From: Actinocrinis sp035653575
GTDB taxonomy: Bacteria; Actinomycetota; Actinomycetes; Streptomycetales; Catenulisporaceae
Length of the DNA: 64,000 bases
NCBI RefSeq assembly: GCF_035653575.1
Contig: NZ_DASRBQ010000111.1
Location: 1 to 64,000, forward strand
Direction of reading: 5' to 3'
Shown: positions 16,910-25,584 of the stretch, piece by piece
Numbering within the stretch: the first letter of the stretch is position 1
How the letters are laid out: every line of letters starts with the position of its first letter
Position numbers and translations under genes: made by a program
The notes under the pieces: generated by a model
What the model was told of the DNA's origin: nothing
Seen by the model: only the letters and a program-made list of their open reading frames with translations
Databases searched by the model: none

Positions 16910-17686
16910 ATGACCTCGACATACGCGATCGAAGCGCAGGGATTGACCAAGCGATACGGCGGCAAGGCCGCCGTGGACGGTCTGAGTTTCACCGTCGCGC
17001 CGGGCAAGGTGACCGGCTTCCTGGGGCCGAACGGGGCCGGCAAGTCGACCACGATGCGGCTGCTGCTGGGGCTTGAGCGGCCGGACTCCGGAAGGGCGCT
17101 GATCAACGGCCGCCCGTACGCCTCGCTGCGGATCCCGCTGACCCAGGTGGGGGCGCTGCTTGAGGCCAAGGCCTTTCACAAGGGCCGCACCGCGCGCAAC
17201 CACCTGCTGTGCCTGGCGCAGTCGCAGGCCCTGCCGGCCCGGCGGGTCGACGAGGTGATCGACTTGGTCGGGCTGCGCGATGCGGCGCGGCGGCGAGCCG
17301 GGGGCTATTCGCTCGGCATGGCTCAGCGGCTCGGGATCGCGGCGGCGCTGCTGGGCGACCCGCGCACCATCGTGCTCGACGAGCCGGTGAACGGGCTCGA
17401 CCCGGAGGGCATCCTCTGGATCAGGAATCTGATGAAGCGGCTGGCCGCCGAGGGCCGTGCGGTGCTGGTCTCCTCGCACCTGATGAACGAGATGGCGGTC
17501 ACCGCGGACCACCTGCTGGTGATCGGCCGCGGCCGGCTGCTGGCGGACTGCTCCACGGCCGAATTCATCCGGCGGCACACCGATCCGGCGGTTTACGCGG
17601 CGACTCCGGACGTCGCGAAGCCGGCGCTGCTCGAAGAGGCGTTCATGCGGCTGACCGCGAACGCCGTGGAGTACGCCGCCCGCTGA
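16910..17686 (+). CDS. ABC transporter ATP-binding protein
   Basis: 258 residues from ATG 16910; the frame upstream to 16517 is shadow. Walker A is GPNGAGKST (residues ~42-50), the Q-loop is at TQVGALLEAKAF, the signature is an unusual YSLGMAQRLGIAAALL, Walker B is TIVLDEPVNGLD and the switch His is SSHLMNEM. It belongs to the drug/antimicrobial-peptide export class. The protein ends soon after the NBD without the usual ~40-residue C-terminal extension. It pairs with the permease at 17844 and the two-component genes that follow. Confidence 0.92.
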   Translation: MTSTYAIEAQGLTKRYGGKAAVDGLSFTVAPGKVTGFLGPNGAGKSTTMRLLLGLERPDSGRALINGRPYASLRIPLTQVGALLEAKAFHKGRTARNHLLCLAQSQALPARRVDEVIDLVGLRDAARRRAGGYSLGMAQRLGIAAALLGDPRTIVLDEPVNGLDPEGILWIRNLMKRLAAEGRAVLVSSHLMNEMAVTADHLLVIGRGRLLADCSTAEFIRRHTDPAVYAATPDVAKPALLEEAFMRLTANAVEYAAR

Positions 17687-17843
17687 CCCGCCGCCATGCG
17701 GCGCGACTCGCGCGGAGGCAGGGGACCGCGCGATGCGCGCCGCGAGCAGCAGCCACGACCGAAACCCGAACCGGCACCTCCGGATCACCCGGCCTTGCCT
17801 CGGCCCGCCCCGGCGGCCGAGAACCCACCCACGAGGGGAAATC

Positions 17844-18677
17844 ATGAGCACTCTGACCATCGCGCCGACCACGGCGACGCGGCCGACGCACGCTCCCGGC
17901 TTCACCGATCTGCTGCGCAGCGAGTGGACCAAGTTCAAGACGCTGCGATCCACCTGGTGGTCGCTCGGCGCGATGCTGTTCTTCTCGCTCGGCATGTCGA
18001 TCCTGCTCACCTCGCTGTTCACCGCGCACTACGCGACGCTCGGCCCGGAGGACAAGGCCAGCTTCGGCAACGACACCATCGGACTGATCCTGCAGCCCGG
18101 CGCGCAGCTCGGGGAGCTGGCCCTCACCGTGCTCGGCGTCCTCTTGATCAGCTCCGAGTTCTCCACCGGCATGATCAAGGCGACCGTGCTGGCCGCGCCG
18201 CGCCGCACTCCGGTGCTCGCGGCCAAGGCCGTGGTGCTGGCCGCGGTGGTGCTGGTGCTCTCCGAGGTGATCGCGTGGGCCTGCTTCTTCGTCGGCAGCG
18301 CGATCGTCCATAAGCACGCGAGCGTCACCCTCTCCACCCCCGGCACGCTGCGCGCGATCCTCGGCTTCGGCGGGGTGATGGCGATGACCTCACTGATCGC
18401 GCTGGCCACCGGCACCCTGCTGCGGCACACCGCGGCGGCGGTGAGCGTCGCCCTGGGCGTGAACCTGGTCGTGCCGATCCTGCTCCAGCTCGTCCCCGGC
18501 AGCGCGGGCCGGCACCTGAGCTACGCGATGCCGCAGCGGGCCGGCCAGCTGATCATGGACCGGACGGAGTCCGTCAACACGCCGTACAGCCAGTGGACCG
18601 GCTTCGGCATCGTCGCGCTGTGGACGGTTGTCCTGCTCGCACTCTCCTTCTGGTCGATCAAGAAGCGCGACGTGTGA
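17844..18677 (+). CDS. ABC transporter permease (ABC-2 type)
   Basis: 277 residues from ATG 17844 (GAGGGG about 6 nt upstream). FTDLLRSEWTKFKTLRSTWWSL is the typical start of actinobacterial ABC-2 permeases linked to ATPases of this kind. About six transmembrane segments follow, with the conserved STGMIKATVLAAPRR between helices 2 and 3 and FWSIKKRDV at the C-terminus. With the ATPase 157 bp upstream it should form an exporter; antimicrobial or bacteriocin-like substrates are usual for the class, but the substrate here is unknown. Neighbouring sensor kinase genes suggest induced expression. Confidence 0.9.
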   Translation: MSTLTIAPTTATRPTHAPGFTDLLRSEWTKFKTLRSTWWSLGAMLFFSLGMSILLTSLFTAHYATLGPEDKASFGNDTIGLILQPGAQLGELALTVLGVLLISSEFSTGMIKATVLAAPRRTPVLAAKAVVLAAVVLVLSEVIAWACFFVGSAIVHKHASVTLSTPGTLRAILGFGGVMAMTSLIALATGTLLRHTAAAVSVALGVNLVVPILLQLVPGSAGRHLSYAMPQRAGQLIMDRTESVNTPYSQWTGFGIVALWTVVLLALSFWSIKKRDV

Positions 18678-18748
18678 GCCCTGATCGGCAACACTGAGAA
18701 CCGACCAAGACGTTCGCAACGGCCATGGACCTCCGGAAAGGAACGGCA

Positions 18749-20035
18749 ATGATCGCCAAGCGCGCGCTGCGAGAGATCATCGCGGCGCGCACTTGGCGTG
18801 AGGTGCTGTACGCGCTGCTCGGCTGGCCGCTCGGCATGCTCGGCTTCGCCGCCGTCGCGGCGACCTTGCTGCTGACCGTCGCGTCGATCGGGACTGTCGT
18901 GGTCCTGGTGCCGATACTGCCGCTCTTCCTCGCCCTGGACCGCGTGGTGGCCGGGCTGTGCCGGCGCACGGCGAATCGGCTGCTAGGGCTGGATGTGCCG
19001 AAGCCGACCCGGCAGCCACGCGGGCCGGGCCTGCTCGGCTTCCTGGGCCGGTACGTCGCCGACCCGGTCTCCTGGCGCTCGGTCGCGTATCTCGCACTGC
19101 GGCTGCCGCTCGGGCTGGTGCAGTTCGGGTTCGGCGTCCTGCCTTGGCTCTATGCGTTGACGTTCATGGGATATCCGCTGATCTGGAAGCTGACGCCGGG
19201 GCACGTCACCGATCGGTACGGCGTTCGCCACAGCTCGGCGCTCCAGCTCGGCAGCTTCTACTTCGACACCTGGCCGCGCGCGATGCTGGCGGCGGCGTTC
19301 GGTGCGCTGGTGCTGTGCGCTTGCCCGTGGATCACCCGCGCCTCGCTGCTCATCGACCGCTGGCTGCTGCCCCGGCTGCTTGGCCCGTCGGCCAGTTCGG
19401 TGCGGATCAGGGAGCTGGAGGAGACCAGGGCGAACGCGATCAACGAGGCCGCGGCCACGCTTCGCCGGATCGAGCGCGATCTGCACGACGGGGTGCAGGC
19501 CCGCCTGGTCGCACTCGGCATGCAGCTCGGGCGGGCCGAATCCCGGCTCAAGGCGCAGGAGTACGACCGCGTCTCGGAGCTGGTGCGCACGTCGCGGCAG
19601 GACGCCAAGGAGATCATCGGCGAGCTGCGGGAACTGGTGCGCGGCATTCACCCGCCGGCGCTGGATTCAGGGCTCGAACCCGCGCTGCGCACGCTGGCGG
19701 CGCGTTCGCCGATCCCGGCCTCGGTGCGCGTGGAACTACCACAGCGCCCGCCCGCCTCGGTGGAGACGATGCTGTACTTCAGCGCGGCGGAGCTGCTGAC
19801 GAACGCCGGCAAGCACAGCGGGGCGTCCACGATCGCGCTCACGCTGCTGTCCGACGGCGAGCGCACGCGGCTGATCGCCACGGATGACGGCAAGGGCGGC
19901 GCGCGGCTGGACGGCGCGGGCACCGGGCTGCGCGGACTGGCCGAGCGGGTACGAACCGTAGACGGGCACTTGGACGTGGACAGCCCGCCGGGCGGCCCGA
20001 CCACGATCACGATCGAGCTGCCGATCAGGCTGTGA
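18749..20035 (+). CDS. Sensor histidine kinase (HisKA_3, NarL-partner type)
   Basis: 428 residues. ATG 18749 is chosen because GGAAAGGAA sits just upstream; an ATG at 18725 lacks a ribosome site. Residues ~25-200 hold the four-helix putative-sensor domain seen in actinobacterial kinases. The dimerisation/phosphoacceptor box is IERDLHDGVQARL (H246), and the HATPase region has N (ELLTNAGKHSG), G1 (DDGKGGA) and G2 (GTGLRGLAERV) boxes. It probably phosphorylates the response regulator that starts 37 bp downstream and controls the adjacent ABC exporter. Confidence 0.92.
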   Translation: MIAKRALREIIAARTWREVLYALLGWPLGMLGFAAVAATLLLTVASIGTVVVLVPILPLFLALDRVVAGLCRRTANRLLGLDVPKPTRQPRGPGLLGFLGRYVADPVSWRSVAYLALRLPLGLVQFGFGVLPWLYALTFMGYPLIWKLTPGHVTDRYGVRHSSALQLGSFYFDTWPRAMLAAAFGALVLCACPWITRASLLIDRWLLPRLLGPSASSVRIRELEETRANAINEAAATLRRIERDLHDGVQARLVALGMQLGRAESRLKAQEYDRVSELVRTSRQDAKEIIGELRELVRGIHPPALDSGLEPALRTLAARSPIPASVRVELPQRPPASVETMLYFSAAELLTNAGKHSGASTIALTLLSDGERTRLIATDDGKGGARLDGAGTGLRGLAERVRTVDGHLDVDSPPGGPTTITIELPIRL

Positions 20036-20072
20036 CGGAACCGGCAACGGGTTGGAACGGGACGGGATAGCA

Positions 20073-20729
20073 ATGCTCGTAGTCATCGCCGAGGACACCG
20101 CGATCCTGCGCGGCGGGCTCATCGGCCTGCTGGAGGACGAGGGGCACCAGGTCGCCGCGGCGGTCGCCGATGGCGAAGCGCTCAAGCTCGCGGTCGCCGA
20201 GCACCGGCCCGACATCGTCGTCGCCGACATCAGGATGCCGCCCACCCATACCGACGAGGGCGTGCGCGCGGCGTTGGAGCTGCGCAGCCGCGACCCGAAG
20301 CTGCCGGTGTTGCTGTTCTCGCAGTACGTGGAGACGCAGTACGCGGGCAGGCTGCTGGCCGGCGGCTCGGCCGGAATCGGCTATCTGCTCAAGGAGCGCG
20401 TCTTGGACGTGAAGGACTTCGTAGACGCTTTGGAACGCGTAGCGGCGGGCGGTACCGCGCTCGACCCGGAGGTCGTTTCACAGCTGGTCGGCGCGAGCCG
20501 GGCCACCTCGGTCGCGGACGTGCTCAGCCCGCGCGAGCGAGAGGTGATGGCGCTGATGGCCGAGGGCCGCTCGAACAGCGCGATCGCCGAGGCGCTGTTC
20601 GTGACCGAGCGCGCCGTGGAGAAGCACGTGGCGAACATCTTCACCAAGCTGGACCTGCCGGTCTCCGCGGCCGACCATCGCAGGGTCCTGGCAGTGCTGC
20701 GCTACCTGGGTCTCGAGCAGGGCAGGTAG
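20073..20729 (+). CDS. Response regulator, NarL/LuxR family
   Basis: 218 residues from ATG 20073. The receiver domain has the acidic pair E7/D8, phosphoacceptor D52 (VVADIRMPP), Ser90-region LLFSQY and K of YLLKERV. The C-terminal LuxR-type helix-turn-helix runs ~149-195 (LSPREREVMALMAEGRSN..., TERAVEKHVANIF). It is the cognate regulator of the kinase just upstream, and the likely target is the ABC operon at 16910-18677. Confidence 0.93.
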   Translation: MLVVIAEDTAILRGGLIGLLEDEGHQVAAAVADGEALKLAVAEHRPDIVVADIRMPPTHTDEGVRAALELRSRDPKLPVLLFSQYVETQYAGRLLAGGSAGIGYLLKERVLDVKDFVDALERVAAGGTALDPEVVSQLVGASRATSVADVLSPREREVMALMAEGRSNSAIAEALFVTERAVEKHVANIFTKLDLPVSAADHRRVLAVLRYLGLEQGR

Positions 20730-20758
20730 CGAGCCGGCCGCGGTATGCCGCCGGCGCT
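20728..20758. terminator. Hairpin between convergent genes
   Basis: AGCG(AG)CCGGC pairs with GCCGGCGCT around a ~11-nt loop, between the response-regulator stop and the pcrA stop. With no U-run on either side it could act as a GC-rich terminator for both directions. Modest support. Confidence 0.4.
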
Positions 20759-20792
20759 AGTACGGCACCAGTGACACCGGCAGCGGCAGCGG

Positions 20793-23378
20793 CTAGAGCT
20801 TCTGCAGTGGAGCGAACGCGAGCACCAGCTTGCGCACGCCGGAGGAGCCGAAGTCCACCGTCGCGTGCTCGCCGGAGCGTCCCTCGACCGCGACGACCGT
20901 GCCGAGGCCGTACGTGTCGTGCACCACCCGGTCCCCCGGCGCGACGGAGATCGGCTCCCGATTGCCGGGGCCGGCCGACTTGAAGCCCCGCTCCCGCGAG
21001 CGCTGCGCCGCTGCCGTCAGCGAGGGCGCGAGCGTGCCGAACGACGTGGACTGCGGTTCCGGGGCGGTGCGCTTCCAGTCGATCAACTTGTCCGGCACCT
21101 CGGACAGGAACCGCGACTGCGGGTTGTACGCGGGCGAGCCCCAGGCCGAGCGCATCACCGCGCGGGTGAAGTAGAGCCGCTGCCGCGCGCGCGTGATGCC
21201 GACGTACGCGAGCCGGCGCTCCTCCTCCAGTTCCTTGGCGTTGCCGAGCGAGCGGGTGTGCGGGAAGACGCCTTCCTCAAGACCGGTCAGAAACACGACC
21301 GGGAACTCCAGGCCCTTCGCGGTGTGCAAAGTCATCAGCGTGACCACGCCGCCGCTGTCGCGGTCCGGGATCTGGTCCGCGTCGGCGACCAGCGCGACCC
21401 GCTCAAGGAAGCCGGTGATCCCGCCCTCCGGATCGGTCTGCTCGTATTCGTGCGCGACCGCGACCAGTTCCTGCAGGTTCTCGACGCGGCTCTCGTCCTG
21501 CGGATCGCTGGACTCCTGCAGCTCGGCCACGTAACCGGTGCGCTCCAGGATCGACTCCAGCATCGCGGCCGGGCCGGCGCCCTCGGCCATCTGCTCGCGC
21601 AGCGCCGCCATCAGCGCCGCGAAGCCCTTGACCGCGTTCAGCGACCGCGCCGCCAGGCCGTACGCCTCGTCTGCGCGGTCGATCGCCGCGCCGAAGGAGA
21701 TCCGTTCGCGCTGAGCCAGCGCGTCGAGCATCGCCTCAGCGCGCTCGCCGATGCCGCGTTTGGGTACGTTGACGACGCGGCGCAGCGAAACCGAGTCGTC
21801 CGGGTTCGCCAAAGCGCGCAGGTACGCCAGCGCATCCTTGACCTCCTTGCGCTCGTAGAAGCGGACGCCGCCGACCACCCGGTAGGGCAGGCCGACTCGG
21901 ATGAACAGCTCCTCGAAGACTCGGGACTGGGCGTTGGTCCGATAGAAAACCGCCACCTCGCCCGGTTTAGCAAGCCCCTCGTCGGTAAGCCGGTCCACTT
22001 CGTTGGCGACGAACGCCGCTTCGTCATGCTCGTTGTCGCCGACATAACCGGTGATCAGCGCGCCGTCGCCGGCGTCCGTCCACAGGTTCTTGGCCCGGCG
22101 GCTCTTGTTGCGGTCGATGACCGAATTGGCCGCGGCCAGGATCGTCTGCGTCGAGCGGTAGTTCTGCTCCAGCAGGATCGTGGTCGCGTTCGGGTAGTCG
22201 GCCTCGAACTCGAGGATGTTGCGGATGGTCGCGCCACGGAAGGCGTAGATCGCCTGGTCCGCGTCGCCGACCACGCACAGTTCGGCCGGCGGCACCTCGC
22301 CGGCCGCGTCGTGCGCACGGTCATCGGGTCCGGCGCCGACCAGCTCCCCGTCCACGGTGTACTTCGGAGCCTGCGACACCGCTCCGCCGACCAGCTCGCG
22401 CACCAGCACGTACTGCGCGTGGTTGGTGTCCTGGTACTCATCGACCAGCACGTGCCGGAACCGGCGCCGGTAGGACTCGGCGACCGCAGGGAACGCCTGG
22501 AACAGGTTGACCGTGGTCATGATCAGGTCGTCGAAGTCCAGCGCCTTGGCCGCGATCAGCCGCTGCTGGTAGTTCGCGTAGACCTCGGCGATCAGCCGCT
22601 CCTGCTCGCTGGCGGCCTTGTCCCTGGCGCTCTCGTGGTCGACCAGTTCGTTCTTGAGCGCGGAGATCTGGGCCAGCAGGCCGCGCGGTGGATGCCGCTT
22701 CACGTCCAGTTCCAGGTCGCGGGCCACCGTGGTGATCAGCCGGCGCGAGTCGTCCGCGTCGTAAATCGTGAAGGACGAGGGCAGACCGAGGTGGGTGTGC
22801 TCGCGGCGCAGGATCCGCACGCAGGCCGAGTGGAACGTGGAGACCCACATGATCTTGGCCCGCGGCCCGACGAGCGCGGCGACGCGCTCCTTCATCTCGG
22901 CGGCTGCCTTGTTGGTGAACGTGATCGCCAGGATCTCGCCGGGATGCACCCCGCGCTCGGCCAGCAGGTAGGCGATCCGGTGAGTCAGCACCCTGGTCTT
23001 GCCGGATCCGGCGCCGGCGACGATGAGCAGCGGGCTGCCGGTGTGCACGACCGCCTCGCGCTGGGCCGGGTTGAGCCCGGAGAGCAGGGCCTCCGGATCG
23101 AGCCCGGAACGCAGCCTGGCGGGGGCGAAGGTGCGCGCGGCCTCGGCGCGCTCGTGCTCCACGTCCTCGGGCGGCGGCGCCGCGCCCTCTTCCTCCTCGG
23201 GCGGCGGCTCGGGCAGCCAGTCGCGCTCCGCGAGGTCGCCCTCCACCGGGAAGGCCGCTGACGGGAGCGCGGGCAGCGCCGCCTCGGCCCGGGTGCGCGC
23301 CACGGCACGACCGGCACCGGGCGGCGGCTTGGGCAGGTCGAAGAGGGGGGCTTCGTATGAAGCTGAGGAACTGCTCAT
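20793..23378 (-). CDS. pcrA: ATP-dependent DNA helicase PcrA/UvrD (SF1)
   Basis: 861 residues from ATG 23378 (the frame continues to 23576, but the family starts near MSS...LFD; no strong SD). It unwinds DNA 3'-5' in repair and replication. Visible motifs: Q-motif LNPAQREAV, Walker A GAGSGKT, Ia TFTNKAA, II DEYQDT, III GDADQAIYAFRGA, IV EQNYRST, V TLHTAKGLEF, VI VGITRAR. The C-terminus is a PcrA Tudor-like domain (GDRVVHDTYGLGTVVAVEG). It has an Asp/Glu/Pro-rich N-terminal extension of ~90 residues and a ~35-residue insert between motifs II and III (residues ~328-364). Confidence 0.95.
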   Translation of the reverse strand: MSSSSASYEAPLFDLPKPPPGAGRAVARTRAEAALPALPSAAFPVEGDLAERDWLPEPPPEEEEGAAPPPEDVEHERAEAARTFAPARLRSGLDPEALLSGLNPAQREAVVHTGSPLLIVAGAGSGKTRVLTHRIAYLLAERGVHPGEILAITFTNKAAAEMKERVAALVGPRAKIMWVSTFHSACVRILRREHTHLGLPSSFTIYDADDSRRLITTVARDLELDVKRHPPRGLLAQISALKNELVDHESARDKAASEQERLIAEVYANYQQRLIAAKALDFDDLIMTTVNLFQAFPAVAESYRRRFRHVLVDEYQDTNHAQYVLVRELVGGAVSQAPKYTVDGELVGAGPDDRAHDAAGEVPPAELCVVGDADQAIYAFRGATIRNILEFEADYPNATTILLEQNYRSTQTILAAANSVIDRNKSRRAKNLWTDAGDGALITGYVGDNEHDEAAFVANEVDRLTDEGLAKPGEVAVFYRTNAQSRVFEELFIRVGLPYRVVGGVRFYERKEVKDALAYLRALANPDDSVSLRRVVNVPKRGIGERAEAMLDALAQRERISFGAAIDRADEAYGLAARSLNAVKGFAALMAALREQMAEGAGPAAMLESILERTGYVAELQESSDPQDESRVENLQELVAVAHEYEQTDPEGGITGFLERVALVADADQIPDRDSGGVVTLMTLHTAKGLEFPVVFLTGLEEGVFPHTRSLGNAKELEEERRLAYVGITRARQRLYFTRAVMRSAWGSPAYNPQSRFLSEVPDKLIDWKRTAPEPQSTSFGTLAPSLTAAAQRSRERGFKSAGPGNREPISVAPGDRVVHDTYGLGTVVAVEGRSGEHATVDFGSSGVRKLVLAFAPLQKL

Positions 23379-23979
23379 CGTGGGACCGAGTTTAGAGCGC
23401 GCGGCCGACAGGATCGGCGGCCTGGCCGGGGCGCTGGTGGCGGGCACTGGCGCGGCCGGAGTGCCGGCGCGCGCCGGTACCGGATCTTGCGGATCGTCAG
23501 ATGTGGGAACGGCGGGCGCCGAAAAGACGTTGCCATGCCTGAACGCGAACGCTATGACGCCGGAATGCCGACACACGCGGCTGAACGAGGCAACGCGCGA
23601 ACAACACGGTGTGGAGCAGAGCAGTTACTCATCCGCTGCGGCGGGCGGGTCAGGGTCCGCCGAAGCCTCGCCGCGCGCTCCGGGCGAGGCCCGATTTTAC
23701 CGACATGATGTCGTGAAAATCTCGGGCCAATGTGCTCTACGTCACGGCGCCGGGCGGCCCCGGGTTTAGCGTGGAAACCGAGCGGGCAAAACGGACTTTC
23801 AGGTGCAGAGGCTCAGGCAGCGGCCGAGAGGGCCGAACGCCGCGCCGGCGTCGCGCCAGGGTTCTGCGGGCAAAGACGAAACAAAATCCCGAGGCCCGCG
23901 GCGGCCATTCGGGCGACATCTCGCTATGGTTACGGGCCAGAAGTCGGCGAGCCTGCCGGTCCCCCGCACCGGCCGCCGG
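23379..23979. other. Long intergenic leader region between pcrA and the riboswitch
   Basis: About 600 bp with no convincing gene. Short frames here lack ribosome sites and family resemblance. It must hold the pcrA promoter (leftward) and the promoter for the riboswitch transcript (rightward). The only strong structure is the hairpin at 23665-23690. No other repeat or operator was recognised. Confidence 0.6.
23665..23690 (+). terminator. Terminator-like hairpin in pcrA-NlpC gap
   Basis: GCCTCGCC pairs perfectly with GGCGAGGC around a 10-nt loop, followed by CCGATTTTA. Reading rightward this looks like a rho-independent terminator, yet no annotated plus-strand gene ends here. It may end a short non-coding transcript or insulate the riboswitch promoter from upstream reads. 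Confidence 0.45.
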
Positions 23980-24206
23980 CTTCCGCGCCGAGTCCCAAGG
24001 CGTTCGGCAGGACCGAGATGCGCGCCCCTCTCCCCAGTGGGCCGGATCAAGACCTGCAGTCGCCACGGGAGCCGGGGACCCACAGTCCCACCGGGGTGAA
24101 TCGCCGCGCCAGACTCGTTCGGTCACCGCCGAGCGCGCCGGGCAAGGCGTAGGGCGACTTCTTCCAGCCCGAACCCGTCAGCTAACCCGGTAGGCGCCGT
24201 CGGAAG
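23980..24206 (+). ncRNA. c-di-AMP riboswitch (ydaO/yuaA class)
   Basis: The conserved ydaO elements appear in order: GCCGAGTCC (5' core), GGGAGCCGGGGACCC, CGGGGTGAATC, GTAGGGCGACTT, GAACCCGTCAGCTAACCC and GGTAGGCGCC. The P1 helix is CTTCC-GCGCC (23980-23989) with GGCGC...GGAAG (24193-24206). The class binds cyclic di-AMP and in actinobacteria commonly precedes cell-wall hydrolase genes, turning them off at high ligand. The 3' strand of P1 ends just before the SD of the NlpC/P60 gene. CTTCTTCC (24158-24165) can also pair with GGAAGAAG (24202-24209), giving a possible switch at the ribosome site. Confidence 0.9.
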
Positions 24207-24214
24207 AAGGAGTT

Positions 24215-25249
24215 ATGGCGTCTCATCGCGCCCCGAAGGTAACCGGTAGAGCTACCGCCGCGGCGGCCGTGGTCGGTGTGACCGCAGGCACCGTCGCGCT
24301 GATGCCGGGAACCAGCCAGGCGTCACCGACGCAGAGTCTCAGCCAGGTCAAAGCCGAAGTCGCGACGCTCAACCAGCAGGCCGAAGTCGCCGGCCAGCAG
24401 TACGACGCGGCCCAGGAGCAGTACGCCAAGCTTCAGCAGAAGGTCGACGGGCTTCAGGCCCAGATCACCCGCGAGCAGTCGGCGCTCGACACCCTCGAGA
24501 CCACGATGGGTTTGCAGGCGGCCGCGCAGTACCGCAACGGTGGCATCTCCCCGACCCTTCAGCTCGCGCTCAACGCGAGCCCGGAGAAGTACCTGAGCCA
24601 GGCCGGGATGCAGGACCAGCAAGCCCAGCAGGAGGCGATGCTGCTCAAGAGCATCGTCCAGGAGAAGGCCCAGCTCGCCCAGGACAAGAAGGCCGCCACC
24701 GCGGCGCTGGCCGAAGAGCAGCAGGTACGCAGCCAGGCCGCGGCGCACAAGGCCCAGATCGCCGCCTCGCTCACCAAGGAGCAGGCGCTGCTCGCGACGC
24801 TCTCCGCCCCGGTGCGCGCCACGATCGCCGCCGGAGGCGGGTCGACCAGCGGTTACAACGGTCCGCTGCCCGCTGTCTCCGGCCGGGCGGCAGCAGCGGT
24901 CGCCTACGTCAAGTCGAAGGTCGGCGACCCGTACGTGTATGGCGACACCGGCCCCGGCGCATTTGACTGCTCCGGTCTGATCTACGCCGCGTACGCCTCC
25001 GCCGGCATGTCGATACCGCGCACGTCGGAGGAGCAGGCCGCCGCGGCGACCTCGATCCCCGAGTCGGCCCTCCAGCCAGGCGACGTCATCTACTTCTACG
25101 GATATCCGCCGAGCCACATCGCGATGTACGTCGGCAACGGCATGTTCATCGACGCGCGCAACTCCAACGTCGGGGTGGTCTGGGGTTCGCTCGACCCGTC
25201 GTCGAAGTACTACTCGTACATGCCGGTCTCGGGCTACGGCCGGTTCTGA
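24215..25249 (+). CDS. Secreted NlpC/P60 peptidoglycan endopeptidase
   Basis: 344 residues from ATG 24215 (AAGGAG, short spacer). A Sec signal peptide (residues ~1-36, cleavage near SQA-S) is followed by a Gln/Ala-rich coiled coil (~40-215), a Gly/Ser linker and the C-terminal NlpC/P60 domain. Catalytic residues are Cys252 in FDCSGL and His301 in PSHIAMYVG, with a polar third residue near FIDARNS. It should cleave peptide stems of peptidoglycan outside the cell (RipA-like architecture, coiled coil plus hydrolase). Expression is probably controlled by the c-di-AMP riboswitch directly in front of it. Confidence 0.94.
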   Translation: MASHRAPKVTGRATAAAAVVGVTAGTVALMPGTSQASPTQSLSQVKAEVATLNQQAEVAGQQYDAAQEQYAKLQQKVDGLQAQITREQSALDTLETTMGLQAAAQYRNGGISPTLQLALNASPEKYLSQAGMQDQQAQQEAMLLKSIVQEKAQLAQDKKAATAALAEEQQVRSQAAAHKAQIAASLTKEQALLATLSAPVRATIAAGGGSTSGYNGPLPAVSGRAAAAVAYVKSKVGDPYVYGDTGPGAFDCSGLIYAAYASAGMSIPRTSEEQAAAATSIPESALQPGDVIYFYGYPPSHIAMYVGNGMFIDARNSNVGVVWGSLDPSSKYYSYMPVSGYGRF

Positions 25250-25257
25250 CAGCTGAA

Positions 25258-25284
25258 GGCGCGGGCCGCACGGCGGTCCGCGCC
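25258..25284 (+). terminator. Terminator after NlpC/P60 gene
   Basis: GGCGCGGGCCG and CGGTCCGCGCC form an 11-bp stem (one G-U) with a 5-nt loop, starting 8 bp after the stop codon. There is no U-run; it is a typical actinomycete GC hairpin. Confidence 0.65.
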
Positions 25285-25426
25285 GGAACCACCGGCCCTG
25301 GTTCGCCTCACCGGCCGTCAATCGACGCGGTCGGTACAACTCCACCAGCGTCCGAGCACGCAGCGCTTCACTGACCGCGGTCGCGGTAGCGACGCACCGC
25401 CTCCAGTGCCTCATGAAGAAGCGGGC

Positions 25427-25467
25427 CTGCCAGGTCGGCCTTCCCCTCCCCCCGACCGGCCTGGCAG
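25427..25467. other. Stable inverted repeat between convergent genes
   Basis: CTGCCAGGTCGG (25427-25438) pairs with CCGGCCTGGCAG (25456-25467) with one G-U, around a C/T-rich 17-nt loop. It sits in the 499-bp gap between the NlpC gene and the oppositely oriented ABC exporter and may terminate transcripts from either side. Confidence 0.45.
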
Positions 25468-25584
25468 CCGCCCCGACAGCGCCCGGACCGTCGAAACCGC
25501 CGCATCCAACCCCACCACCTCCCGCGGCCACCCACCCGACGGTCCGGGCGCACCTTTGCGCCGCGGCCCGCCGTCACCGCAGTG

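Noticed and set aside
20865..23261. 798-codon plus-strand frame antisense to pcrA
   Set aside because: Shadow frame without ribosome site or motif; pcrA on the other strand is complete.
23487..23708. 73-codon frame in the pcrA-NlpC gap
   Set aside because: No SD, no family resemblance, Arg-rich; the terminator-like hairpin lies inside it.
23732..24193. 153-codon frame upstream of the NlpC gene
   Set aside because: It lies across the c-di-AMP riboswitch; the conserved bases there are RNA elements, not codons.
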